From the NCBI GenBank assembly GCA_017988355.1, contig JAGNRX010000048.1, positions 1-7,881 of the forward strand: DNA of 7,881 nucleotides, read 5' to 3'. How positions within the stretch are numbered: the stretch's first letter is position 1; each line of letters opens with the position of its first letter. The notes beneath the pieces are model-generated. The model ran no database searches and was not told the origin of the DNA. It worked only from the letters and a program-made list of their open reading frames with translations. The translations under genes were made by a program, and so were the position numbers. This document shows, in pieces, positions 1 through 6,566 of the stretch. Source of the DNA: Bacteroidales bacterium (GTDB lineage Bacteria > Bacteroidota > Bacteroidia > Bacteroidales > P3).

Positions 1-33
1 CCATATATTAAATATTTCGAGCAAAGATAATAC

Positions 34-74
34 AAAAAAATTATGCCACTACATTTTGCAATATAGTGGCATAA
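34..74 (-). terminator. Rho-independent terminator after aspS
   Basis: The arms at 41-51 and 64-74 are a perfect 11-bp inverted repeat (TTATGCCACTA / TAGTGGCATAA) around a 12-nt loop. Read on the minus strand, the second arm is followed at once by seven T residues (positions 40-34). This is the classic intrinsic terminator form. It lies about 27 nt beyond the aspS stop codon, so it should end the ackA-acyltransferase-aspS transcript. On the plus strand the stem is followed by A residues, so it should act in one direction only. Nothing else is recognisable in positions 1-101. Confidence 0.9.
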
Positions 75-101
75 AAATATTGATAATTAAATCTATTCCT
101 A

Positions 102-1853
102 TTATTCTTTTACAATAAGCGAAATAAATAATTCATTTAACTGATCCTGAGAAATTGTAGATGGCGCATCTGCCATTGTATCTCTTCCATTATTGTTTTT
201 AGGGAAAGCAATAAAGTCACGAATTGATTCAACTCCTCCAAATATTGAACATAATCTATCAAATCCGAATGCTATTCCTCCATGAGGTGGAGCGCCATAT
301 TCAAAAGCATTTAATAGGTAACCAAATTGAGAATTGACAGTTTCCTCACTAATTCCCAGTACTTTAAACATATCACCCTGCATTTCCTTATCATAAATAC
401 GGATTGAACCTCCTCCAATCTCCACACCATTGATAACAAGGTCATAAGCATTTGCTCTTACGTCCTTCGGTGATGTAAATAACATTGGATAATCTTCTGG
501 TTTTGGAGCTGTAAATGGATGGTGCTTAGCATAGAAACGGTTAGTCTCTTCATCCCATTCAAGAAGAGGGAAGTCAACAACCCAAAGAGGAGAATACTTA
601 CTTGAATCTCTCAAACCTAGTCTGTTACCCATCTCTAAACGTAAAACACCTAAGGAATTTTGCGTTTTTTCTTCTTTTCCAGCCATTATTAGCATTAAAT
701 CCCCTTCTTTTGCTCCGAATTTCTTAGCAATTTCAAGTAGTTGTTCTGGCGTAAAGAACTTGTCTACAGATGATTTCAATGTTCCATCATCATTATACTT
801 AATATATACTAAGCCATTTGCTCCAACTTGAGGTCTTTTTACAAAGTCAACAAGCTCATCTAACTGTTTTCTAGTGTACTGCGCACATCCTTCTACACAA
901 ATACCAACAACTAATTCTGCATCATCAAAAACTGAAAAGCCTTTATTTTGAGCTAAGTCGTTCAATTCTACAAACTTCATCCCAAAACGAATATCTGGTT
1001 TATCAGAACCATAATACTTCATAGCATCTGCCCAGGTTATTCTTGGAAATTCAGTTATTTCAATTCCCTTTGCTTCTTTGAAAAGAAAAGTCATTAAACC
1101 CTCAAATAAATTTAATATATCTTCTTGTTCAACAAAGGACATTTCGCAGTCAATTTGAGTAAATTCTGGTTGACGATCTGCCCTAAGGTCTTCATCTCTA
1201 AAACACCTTACAATTTGAAAATACCTATCAAAACCAGATATCATCAATAATTGCTTATATGTTTGTGGAGATTGAGGAAGTGCATAAAACTCATTAGGGT
1301 TCATTCTTGAGGGAACAACAAAATCTCTTGCTCCCTCAGGTGTTGACTTAATTAGGTATGGAGTTTCAATTTCCACAAAACTTAAGTCGTTGAGGTAATT
1401 TCTAATAAGAATGGATAATTTATGACGAAGCACCATATTTTGCTTTACTTGGTTGCGACGAAGGTCAAGATAACGATATTTCATTCTCAACTCATCACCA
1501 CCATCAGTATTGTCCTCAATTGTGAAAGGAGGGGTCTTGGAAGCGTTCAGTATCTTGATTTCATTCACTATGATTTCAATCTCTCCTGTCGGAATTTTTA
1601 AATTCTTATTACTTCTTTCTGCAACAGTCCCTTTTACTTGTATAACAAATTCTCTACCGAGCTTTCTCGCTTTTTCACATAATTCAGCATTAGTCTCCAT
1701 ATTGAAAACCAATTGAGTGATGCCATAACGATCCCTTAAATCAATAAAGGTCATTCCTCCCAAATCTCTTGAACGCTGAACCCAACCACTTAATATAACA
1801 CTCTGATTACAATTACTTATACTTAACTCTCCGCAAGTGTTTGTCCTTAACAT
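102..1853 (-). CDS. aspS: Aspartyl-tRNA synthetase (AspRS), bacterial type
   Basis: This cytoplasmic class IIb aminoacyl-tRNA synthetase charges tRNA-Asp with aspartate using ATP. The 583 residues match the usual bacterial AspRS length. The N-terminal OB-fold anticodon-binding domain (about 1-105) contains the [11 protein letters not shown] segment. The catalytic core begins around 135 and includes TPEGARDF (171-178), motif 2 with FRDED (218-222) followed by [11 protein letters not shown], the AspRS-typical GSDKPD (282-287), and motif 3 GIAFGFDR (526-533, catalytic Arg533). The stretch of about 290-410 is the GAD insertion domain that marks bacterial enzymes. Residue 31 is Leu, as in the E. 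coli discriminating enzyme; non-discriminating bacterial AspRS usually has His there. I therefore infer a tRNA-Asp-specific enzyme. The start is the first Met, 9 nt after the acyltransferase stop codon. It is the last gene of the minus-strand unit. Confidence 0.98.
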   Translation of the reverse strand: MLRTNTCGELSISNCNQSVILSGWVQRSRDLGGMTFIDLRDRYGITQLVFNMETNAELCEKARKLGREFVIQVKGTVAERSNKNLKIPTGEIEIIVNEIKILNASKTPPFTIEDNTDGGDELRMKYRYLDLRRNQVKQNMVLRHKLSILIRNYLNDLSFVEIETPYLIKSTPEGARDFVVPSRMNPNEFYALPQSPQTYKQLLMISGFDRYFQIVRCFRDEDLRADRQPEFTQIDCEMSFVEQEDILNLFEGLMTFLFKEAKGIEITEFPRITWADAMKYYGSDKPDIRFGMKFVELNDLAQNKGFSVFDDAELVVGICVEGCAQYTRKQLDELVDFVKRPQVGANGLVYIKYNDDGTLKSSVDKFFTPEQLLEIAKKFGAKEGDLMLIMAGKEEKTQNSLGVLRLEMGNRLGLRDSSKYSPLWVVDFPLLEWDEETNRFYAKHHPFTAPKPEDYPMLFTSPKDVRANAYDLVINGVEIGGGSIRIYDKEMQGDMFKVLGISEETVNSQFGYLLNAFEYGAPPHGGIAFGFDRLCSIFGGVESIRDFIAFPKNNNGRDTMADAPSTISQDQLNELFISLIVKE

Positions 1854-1862
1854 CTTTCTTAT

Positions 1863-2423
1863 TTATTTTTGGTACTGTTTACTTAAATTAAAGTTCTCTG
1901 GATATTTTGCTACCTTATCTTTATAGAATTCTTGTATCTCAGCAAAGTCTTTTTCAAAATCACCTGTTAAATGAAATATCCTTCCTGGACCTCCTTCTTT
2001 CTTTTCATAGTCAAGATAGGCAAGATAAATAGGAACATTTGCTCTTGTTGCAATATGGTAGAAGCCTTTTTTCCAACGTTCTGTATATTTCCTCGTTCCC
2101 TCAGGTGTTATGACAAGTGAAAAATTATCTTTTGTATTGAACATGTGAACTATTTGATCAACAACATTATTCTTTCGACTTCTGTCAATAGGGATTCCTC
2201 CTAATGCTTTCAAAATAGATCCAAAAGGAAAGAAAAACATCTCTTTCTTAATTAAGAATTTAACATTTGCTCCCAATTGCCATAATCCTAAACGCCCCCA
2301 TAAGAAGTCCGACATAGAAGTATGTGGGGCTTGAATAAAGATACATTTTTTCATTTGTGGTTCTGGCTTTCCAACTACTTTCCAACCAGAAACCCACAAT
2401 ATGAATTTAGCAATATGTTTCAT
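1863..2423 (-). CDS. PlsC-family lysophospholipid (1-acylglycerol-3-phosphate-like) acyltransferase
   Basis: The 186-residue protein carries the acyltransferase motif blocks of the PlsC/LPLAT superfamily. The catalytic HX4D is at His34-Asp39 (HTSMSD). The substrate-binding block is GGIPIDRS (75-82), and the PEGTR block is at 107-111. Such enzymes move a fatty acyl group from acyl-CoA, acyl-ACP or acyl phosphate onto a lysolipid at the inner membrane. The protein is shorter than classical PlsC (about 240 residues) and has only a modest hydrophobic N-terminus (IAKFILWVSG), so it is probably a peripheral membrane protein. The exact acceptor (lysophosphatidate or another lysolipid) cannot be told from sequence, so I give no gene symbol. 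It starts 3 nt after the ackA stop codon and ends 9 nt before aspS, which strongly suggests co-transcription. Confidence 0.88.
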   Translation of the reverse strand: MKHIAKFILWVSGWKVVGKPEPQMKKCIFIQAPHTSMSDFLWGRLGLWQLGANVKFLIKKEMFFFPFGSILKALGGIPIDRSRKNNVVDQIVHMFNTKDNFSLVITPEGTRKYTERWKKGFYHIATRANVPIYLAYLDYEKKEGGPGRIFHLTGDFEKDFAEIQEFYKDKVAKYPENFNLSKQYQK

Positions 2424-2426
2424 TTA

Positions 2427-3623
2427 CTATTTTGTTAAGTTATAAGTGTCAGTTGCAATAACGTATTCCTCATCAGTTGTAATCATCATAACTTTCACTT
2501 TTGAAGAAGGTTTTGTTAGCATTTGATCAACTCCTCTTATTCCAGTATTAGCTTCTTTATTGAAATCAACTCCTAAGAATTCCAATCCTTCGCATATTTT
2601 TTCTCTAACATCGTCTGCATTTTCACCGATTCCTCCTGTGAAAAGAACTAAATCTAATCCTCCCATTGTTGCTGCATAAGCTCCAATGTATTTTCTAACT
2701 CTATTACAGAAAAGATTGAAAGCTATGGTATCTCTTTCTACTCCATTATCTTTTCCTTCACAAACCTCTCTCATATCAGCATGTCCACTTAGACCAAGAA
2801 GTCCTGATTTCTTATTGATCATGTTATTAGCTGCTGTCATATTCAGACCTTCTTTCTCACAGATAAAAAGGAATGCTCCAATATCTAAGTCTCCAGCTCT
2901 TGTTCCCATAACCAATCCTTCAACAGGTGTAAATCCCATTGATGTATCAACTGATTCGCCATTTTTAACAGCACAAATTGAAGCTCCGTTTCCTAAGTGG
3001 CAACTAATGATTTTTGAATTCTTAATGTCCATATTTGCCAATTTAGCTGCTTTTTCAGAAACAAACTTATGACTTGTTCCATGAAAACCATAACGGCGGA
3101 TTTTGTCTTCTGTATAATATTTGTAATCGATAGCGTACATATAAGCCTCTTGTGGCATAGTTTGATGGAATGATGTGTCAAAAACTGCAACTTGAGGAAC
3201 TCCAGGAAGTAGAGCTTCCATCGCTTCAATCCCTTCAAGGTTTGCTGGATTATGAAGAGGAGCAAGAGCACAAAGTTCTTTAATTTTTGCTTTTTCATTG
3301 ATTCCAACAATAACAGAGGATTTGAAAATTTCACCTCCATGAGCTACTCTATGACCGCAAGCATTAATTTCTTTCAGAGACTTAATCACTCCAACTTTTT
3401 CATCAACCAAAGCAGCAAGCACTAAATCTATACCAACCTTATGCGTAGGAATTGGAGTTTTTTCGTAATGTTTATCTTTTCCTGTTGGTTTGTGAGTAAA
3501 TTCACCCATTTCAAGTCCAATTCTTTCAACCAAACCTTTTGCTAAGACCGCAGCATCTTTAGACATATCAACTAATTGATATTTAATAGAAGAACTTCCA
3601 CAGTTTAATACTAATACATTCAT
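2427..3623 (-). CDS. ackA: Acetate kinase
   Basis: This cytoplasmic enzyme interconverts acetyl phosphate plus ADP with acetate plus ATP. It is the last, ATP-yielding step of acetate fermentation and also works in acetate activation. The 398 residues match the family length. The ASKHA-fold motifs are intact: NCGSSSIKY at the N-terminus with Asn7, Arg92 in GHRVAHGG, Asp149 in VFDTSFHQTMP, His181 in GFHGTSH, Asn212 in HLGNGAS, Arg242 in GTRAGDLD, the FTGGIGEN block near the C-terminus, and Glu385 in TDEEYVIA. These align with the catalytic residues known from the Methanosarcina thermophila enzyme. Many bacteria place pta next to ackA, but here the neighbours are superoxide dismutase upstream and an acyltransferase 3 nt downstream. 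A consensus promoter lies at 3661-3691. The leader before the ATG is A-rich with no Shine-Dalgarno sequence. Confidence 0.98.
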   Translation of the reverse strand: MNVLVLNCGSSSIKYQLVDMSKDAAVLAKGLVERIGLEMGEFTHKPTGKDKHYEKTPIPTHKVGIDLVLAALVDEKVGVIKSLKEINACGHRVAHGGEIFKSSVIVGINEKAKIKELCALAPLHNPANLEGIEAMEALLPGVPQVAVFDTSFHQTMPQEAYMYAIDYKYYTEDKIRRYGFHGTSHKFVSEKAAKLANMDIKNSKIISCHLGNGASICAVKNGESVDTSMGFTPVEGLVMGTRAGDLDIGAFLFICEKEGLNMTAANNMINKKSGLLGLSGHADMREVCEGKDNGVERDTIAFNLFCNRVRKYIGAYAATMGGLDLVLFTGGIGENADDVREKICEGLEFLGVDFNKEANTGIRGVDQMLTKPSSKVKVMMITTDEEYVIATDTYNLTK

Positions 3624-3660
3624 GATTTATTTTTTTAAATTATTCTTATTTTCAAGCTGA

Positions 3661-3691
3661 CAAAATTAGTTAGAATAAATGAAAGGGCAAA
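3661..3691 (-). promoter_or_regulatory. Bacteroidetes-type promoter for ackA
   Basis: On the minus strand, TTTG (3691-3688) is followed after 19 nt by TAATTTTG (3668-3661). This is a perfect match to the Bacteroidetes -33/-7 consensus TTTG...TAnnTTTG used by the primary sigma factor. The start point would fall near 3653-3656, giving a leader of about 30 nt before the ackA ATG. The site sits between the SOD stop codon and ackA, so ackA, the acyltransferase and aspS can be transcribed independently of the SOD genes. Confidence 0.75.
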
Positions 3692-3705
3692 GAAACAAGC
3701 GATAT

Positions 3706-4386
3706 TTAGAATCTTGCTTCTACTTTTTTCCAATCAACAATTTGCCAAAATGACTCTAAGTATAAAGGTCGGCTATTTTGTTTGTCAATATAGTAAGCAT
3801 GTTCCCAAACATCACAAACTAATAGGGGTATCTTCCCTTGTTTCATAGGATTTTCTGCATTGGATGTTTGAACGATTTCTAATTTCCCATCTGCATTTTT
3901 AACCAACCAAGCCCATCCTGAACCAAATAGGGTTAGAGAAGATTTTGTAAATTGGGCTTTAAACTCTTCATAGCTTCCAAACTCTTTTTCAATTGCTTCA
4001 AAAAGTTTCCCATCTGGTTTAAGAGTTGATTTAGGAGTCAAACAATTCCAATAGAATGTGTGGTTCCAAACTTGTGCTGCATTATTGAAAATTCCACCAC
4101 TTGATTTCATAACAATTTCTTCTAAGATAGAATTTTCAAATTCTGTTCCAACAATCAATTTATTGAGGTTATCAACATATGATTTATGGTGTTTGCCATA
4201 ATGAAATTCAATTGTGGTTTTTGAAACATGAGGTTCAAGAGCATTCATTTCAAAAGGCAATTTAGGTAAAATGAATTTGCCATTAATTTGTTTCGTGAAT
4301 TCTTTGGCACTATTATCTTGTGCCTTAATACTAAATGCTGTTACAAGCATTAAGCTGATAAATATAAGAGTAAATCTTTTTTTCAT
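3706..4386 (-). CDS. Exported iron/manganese superoxide dismutase (signal-peptide-bearing paralogue)
   Basis: The enzyme dismutes superoxide to hydrogen peroxide and oxygen. From the chosen start (MKKRFTLIF) it has 226 residues: a Sec signal peptide (1-22: basic KKR, hydrophobic core, cleavage in SIKA|QDN), a linker of about 14 residues, then a full SOD domain (37-226). The predicted ligands His62, His109, Asp192 and His196 are present. Gln105 in AQVWNH is the Fe-type outer-sphere glutamine. An ATG three codons upstream (4393-4395) is possible, but MKKR is the more usual signal-peptide start. With no Cys at the cleavage site it is not a lipoprotein. It should work in the periplasm or outside the cell. 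The domain matches the next gene with no gaps and about 31 differences in 190 residues by hand count (about 84% identity). I found no consensus promoter directly upstream, so it may depend on transcription from the upstream SOD gene. Confidence 0.93.
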   Translation of the reverse strand: MKKRFTLIFISLMLVTAFSIKAQDNSAKEFTKQINGKFILPKLPFEMNALEPHVSKTTIEFHYGKHHKSYVDNLNKLIVGTEFENSILEEIVMKSSGGIFNNAAQVWNHTFYWNCLTPKSTLKPDGKLFEAIEKEFGSYEEFKAQFTKSSLTLFGSGWAWLVKNADGKLEIVQTSNAENPMKQGKIPLLVCDVWEHAYYIDKQNSRPLYLESFWQIVDWKKVEARF

Positions 4387-4404
4387 ACCTGTCATTTATA
4401 AATA

Positions 4405-4457
4405 AAAATATTCTGACTACTATTTTATGCTTACATATATAATAATCAGAATACTTT
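4405..4457 (-). terminator. Possible hairpin between the two SOD genes (weak terminator or leader structure)
   Basis: The arms 4405-4416 and 4446-4457 pair over 12 positions in the minus-strand transcript, with one G-U pair; the core TATTCTGA/TCAGAATA is perfect. The loop is 29 nt, which is long. The distal arm is followed by a T-rich run. It lies about 22 nt past the cytosolic SOD stop codon and just before the exported SOD start. It could be a leaky terminator, an RNA stability element or a DNA operator. The stem is AT-rich, so chance is a real alternative. Confidence 0.35.
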
Positions 4458-4479
4458 ATGTTTTAATTTTACTTGAGTT

Positions 4480-5058
4480 TTAGAATCTTTCTTCTACTTT
4501 TTTCCAATCAACAATTTGCCAAAATGCTTCCACGTAAGCTGGACGGCGATTTTGTTTATCGAGATAGTAAGCATGTTCCCAAACGTCACATACTAAAAGA
4601 GGTGTCTTGCCTTGTTTCATAGGATTTTCTGCATTGGAAGTTTGAACGATTTCTAACTTTCCATCTGCATTTTTAACTAACCAAGCCCATCCTGCACCAA
4701 ATAAAGTTGCAGCAGCAGTAGAGAATTTTGCTTGAAACTCTTCAAAGCTTGAAAATTCTTTTTCAATTGCTGCAAGTAATTTGCCTTCAGGTTTTAGGGT
4801 TGATTTAGGAGTCAAACAATTCCAATAGAATGTGTGGTTCCAAACTTGAGCTCCATTATTGAAAATTCCACCGCTTGATTTCATAACGATTTCTTCTAAG
4901 GTAGAGTTTTCAAATTCTGTTCCAACTATTAACTTATTTAGGTTATCTACATAAGCCTGATGGTGTTTACCATAATGAAATTCAATTGTTGTTTTTGAAA
5001 TATGAGGTTCCAATGCATCTTGAGCAAATGGGAACACAGGTAAAGTGAATTTTGACAT
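4480..5058 (-). CDS. sodB: Superoxide dismutase, Fe/Mn family (cytosolic)
   Basis: This is a 192-residue Fe/Mn-family SOD with no signal peptide, so it is cytoplasmic. It converts superoxide to hydrogen peroxide and oxygen, protecting iron-sulphur and radical enzymes. The N-terminal helical hairpin holds FHYGKHH (His28) and Tyr36. [13 protein letters not shown] supplies Gln71 and His75, and the C-terminal domain supplies Asp158 and His162 in DVWEHAYY. Gln in the AQVWNH block and the WNCLTP segment resemble E. coli FeSOD rather than MnSOD, so iron or cambialistic (iron or manganese) use is likely. The residue two before the Asp ligand is Val156, where E. coli FeSOD has Thr. The gene diverges from the oxidoreductase operon across 178 bp. 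The best promoter-like element upstream is TAATATTG (5104-5097), one mismatch from the -7 consensus and without a -33 partner. A second, exported copy follows downstream. Confidence 0.97.
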   Translation of the reverse strand: MSKFTLPVFPFAQDALEPHISKTTIEFHYGKHHQAYVDNLNKLIVGTEFENSTLEEIVMKSSGGIFNNGAQVWNHTFYWNCLTPKSTLKPEGKLLAAIEKEFSSFEEFQAKFSTAAATLFGAGWAWLVKNADGKLEIVQTSNAENPMKQGKTPLLVCDVWEHAYYLDKQNRRPAYVEAFWQIVDWKKVEERF

Positions 5059-5096
5059 AGAGTTTTGAATATTAATTAATACTAAAAATTATTTAA

Positions 5097-5130
5097 CAAT
5101 ATTATTAACGCAATTTCCGTTGTATTATTG
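5097..5130. promoter_or_regulatory. Imperfect dyad in the sodB/oxidoreductase divergent region
   Basis: The segments 5097-5110 and 5118-5130 form an imperfect inverted repeat. The inner AACG/CGTT and outer CAATA/TATTG parts pair, while the middle does not. It overlaps the only -7-like element I see upstream of sodB and lies about 27 bp before the -33 element of the divergent operon. A regulator binding here could affect either gene, but no known operator consensus is recognisable. The rest of 5059-5236 is AT-rich non-coding sequence. Confidence 0.2.
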
Positions 5131-5156
5131 CTTTAATATTTTATTAACTATATTTA

Positions 5157-5188
5157 TTTGCTACAGTGAAAAATAAGTTATAATTTTG
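5157..5188 (+). promoter_or_regulatory. Bacteroidetes-type promoter for the 2-oxoacid:ferredoxin oxidoreductase operon
   Basis: TTTG (5157-5160), a 20-nt spacer and TAATTTTG (5181-5188) match the Bacteroidetes -33/-7 consensus exactly. Transcription should begin around 5193-5196, giving a leader of about 40 nt that ends in an A-rich stretch before the ATG at 5237. The -7 octamer is identical to the one in front of ackA. Confidence 0.75.
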
Positions 5189-5236
5189 AAGTCTCAAATT
5201 AATATAAGTAAATATTAACCAATAAAAAATAAAACA

Positions 5237-5455
5237 ATGGCAATAAAAGGAGCAGTTGTAATTGATAAAGAGCATTGCAAAGGTTGTGGAGTATGCATTA
5301 CAGCATGTCCAAACCACGTTCTAGCTCTGTCAAAAAACGTAAATGGTAAAGGGTATCATTATTCTGAAGCAATAATTGATAATTGCATAGGTTGCACTAG
5401 CTGTGCTTTGGTATGTCCTGATGGAGTAATCACTGTTTACAAAGTAAAGTTATAA
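5237..5455 (+). CDS. korD: 2-oxoacid:ferredoxin oxidoreductase delta subunit, two [4Fe-4S] ferredoxin
   Basis: This 72-residue bacterial-type ferredoxin has two complete cluster motifs: Cys14, Cys17, Cys20 and Cys24-Pro, then Cys50, Cys53, Cys56 and Cys60-Pro (each CX2CX2CX3CP). It should carry electrons from the thiamine diphosphate subunit through the complex to soluble ferredoxin. The first motif's fourth Cys ligates the second cluster and vice versa, as is usual in this fold. The length matches stand-alone delta subunits of four-subunit 2-oxoacid oxidoreductases. It leads the operon, 20 nt before the alpha gene, behind a consensus promoter. The start is supported by the A-rich leader and by the short N-terminus before the first cluster. 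Without its neighbours it could only be called a dicluster ferredoxin. Confidence 0.92.
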   Translation: MAIKGAVVIDKEHCKGCGVCITACPNHVLALSKNVNGKGYHYSEAIIDNCIGCTSCALVCPDGVITVYKVKL

Positions 5456-5475
5456 ACTATTAAATTATAATAGAA

Positions 5476-6561
5476 ATGGCAAAAGAGCTAAAATTAATGA
5501 AGGGTAACGAAGCTATTGCTGAAGCAGCAATACGCTCAGGTTGCGATGGATATTTTGGATATCCTATCACTCCGCAATCTGAAGTTATGGAACATCTTAT
5601 GATTGAAAAACCATGGGAAACTACAGGAATGGTTGTTTTACAAGCAGAAAGTGAAACATCATCAATTAACATGGTATATGGTGGAGCTGGAGCAGGTAAA
5701 AAAGTAATGACCTCTTCTTCTTCTCCTGGGATAAGTCTTATGCAAGAAGGTTTAACTTATCTTGCCGGAGCAGAACTTCCTGCACTAGTAGTAAACGTTG
5801 TTCGTGGAGGTCCCGGTTTAGGAACGATCCAACCATCTCAAGCAGACTACTTCCAAGCAGTTAAGGGTGGTGGACACGGTGACTACCAAATGTATGTATT
5901 AGCGCCTGCATCAGTTCAAGAAATGTATGATTTCGTATTCTTAGGATGGGAAATTGCATACAAATACCGTAACCCAGTTATGATACTTTCTGACGGTGCA
6001 ATTGGACAAGTTATGGAAAAACTATATGTTGGACCACATATTCCTCGTTGGACAGAAGAAGAACTAAGAAAAAATGCTCCATGGGCAAGTTGTGGAAAAC
6101 CAGCAGATAGAGAACATAATATTATCACATCACTAGATCTTGATTCAGCTAAACAAGAACTACATAACCATAAACTTCAAGCAAAATACAGAGAAATGGA
6201 AGAAAAGGAAGTCCTTTTTGAAACCATTAACTGTGAGGATGCTGAATATATATTTGTTGCTTATGGATCAAGTGCACGTATTGCACAAAAAGCTATTCAA
6301 CTAGGACGTGAAAAAGGAATTAAAGTAGGTCTTCTACGTCTTATCACATTATTTCCATTCCCTAAGAAGCAAGTTGCTGAATTCTCTAAAAAAGTAAAAG
6401 GAATGTTGGCAGTTGAAATGAGTGCTGGTCAAATGGTTGAAGATGTTAGATTGGCAGCAGAATTCCGTTGTCCAGTTGAACATTTTGGTCGTTATGGTGG
6501 AATAATCCATACTCCTCACGAAGTTCTAGAAGCATTAGAAGAAAAAATCATTAAACGATAA
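5476..6561 (+). CDS. korA: 2-oxoacid:ferredoxin oxidoreductase alpha subunit (KorA/VorB type)
   Basis: The alpha subunit of a 2-oxoacid:ferredoxin oxidoreductase forms, with beta, the active site that oxidatively decarboxylates a 2-oxoacid to acyl-CoA. At 361 residues it is the stand-alone form without a fused gamma domain. The pyrimidine-binding domain (about 10-235) opens with MKGNEAIAEAAIRSG and the hallmark YPITP (29-33). It continues through the QAESETSSINMVYGGAGAGK region. The C-terminal domain (about 245-350) contains VAYGSSARIA and ends near GRYGG. This form is often annotated VorB (2-oxoisovalerate) or KorA (2-oxoglutarate); the substrate cannot be fixed from sequence alone. I chose the first Met (5476) because of the A-rich leader, though Met8 (5497) is a workable start. 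Beta follows 5 nt after the stop codon. Confidence 0.94.
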   Translation: MAKELKLMKGNEAIAEAAIRSGCDGYFGYPITPQSEVMEHLMIEKPWETTGMVVLQAESETSSINMVYGGAGAGKKVMTSSSSPGISLMQEGLTYLAGAELPALVVNVVRGGPGLGTIQPSQADYFQAVKGGGHGDYQMYVLAPASVQEMYDFVFLGWEIAYKYRNPVMILSDGAIGQVMEKLYVGPHIPRWTEEELRKNAPWASCGKPADREHNIITSLDLDSAKQELHNHKLQAKYREMEEKEVLFETINCEDAEYIFVAYGSSARIAQKAIQLGREKGIKVGLLRLITLFPFPKKQVAEFSKKVKGMLAVEMSAGQMVEDVRLAAEFRCPVEHFGRYGGIIHTPHEVLEALEEKIIKR

Positions 6562-6566
6562 AAGAT

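Larger units (their letters stand above)
3706..5052. repeat. Tandem duplication of the superoxide dismutase coding region
   Basis: The segments 3706-4278 and 4480-5052 are homologous copies at a constant offset of 774 nt, and the proteins align with no gap. The longest exact stretch I verified is 50 nt, 4025-4074 against 4799-4848, coding for the region around the second metal-ligand His. Similarity fades just beyond the shared stop codon. At the 5' end it stops where the exported copy gains its linker and signal peptide. The copies are in direct orientation. Confidence 0.9.

Noticed and set aside
1510..1716. Open frame of 68 codons on the plus strand inside aspS
   Set aside because: It lies wholly inside the strongly supported aspS gene on the opposite strand and has no recognisable domain.
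2686..3340. Open frames inside ackA (plus strand 2686-3072 and minus strand 2993-3340)
   Set aside because: Both overlap conserved ackA motifs in other frames and have low-complexity, non-protein-like composition; ackA itself is intact, so there is no frameshift to explain.
4300..4386. Exported SOD as a lipoprotein
   Set aside because: There is no Cys at the signal-peptide cleavage region (SIKAQDN), so a lipobox is absent.
3706..4386. Second SOD as a decaying pseudogene copy
   Set aside because: The frame is intact, all four metal ligands and the outer-sphere Gln are kept, and the signal peptide is well formed.
4384..4395. Alternative upstream start (MTG before MKKR) for the exported SOD
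   Set aside because: It adds three residues ahead of a typical MKKR signal-peptide start. It is possible, but the later ATG is the more usual form; the mature protein would be the same.
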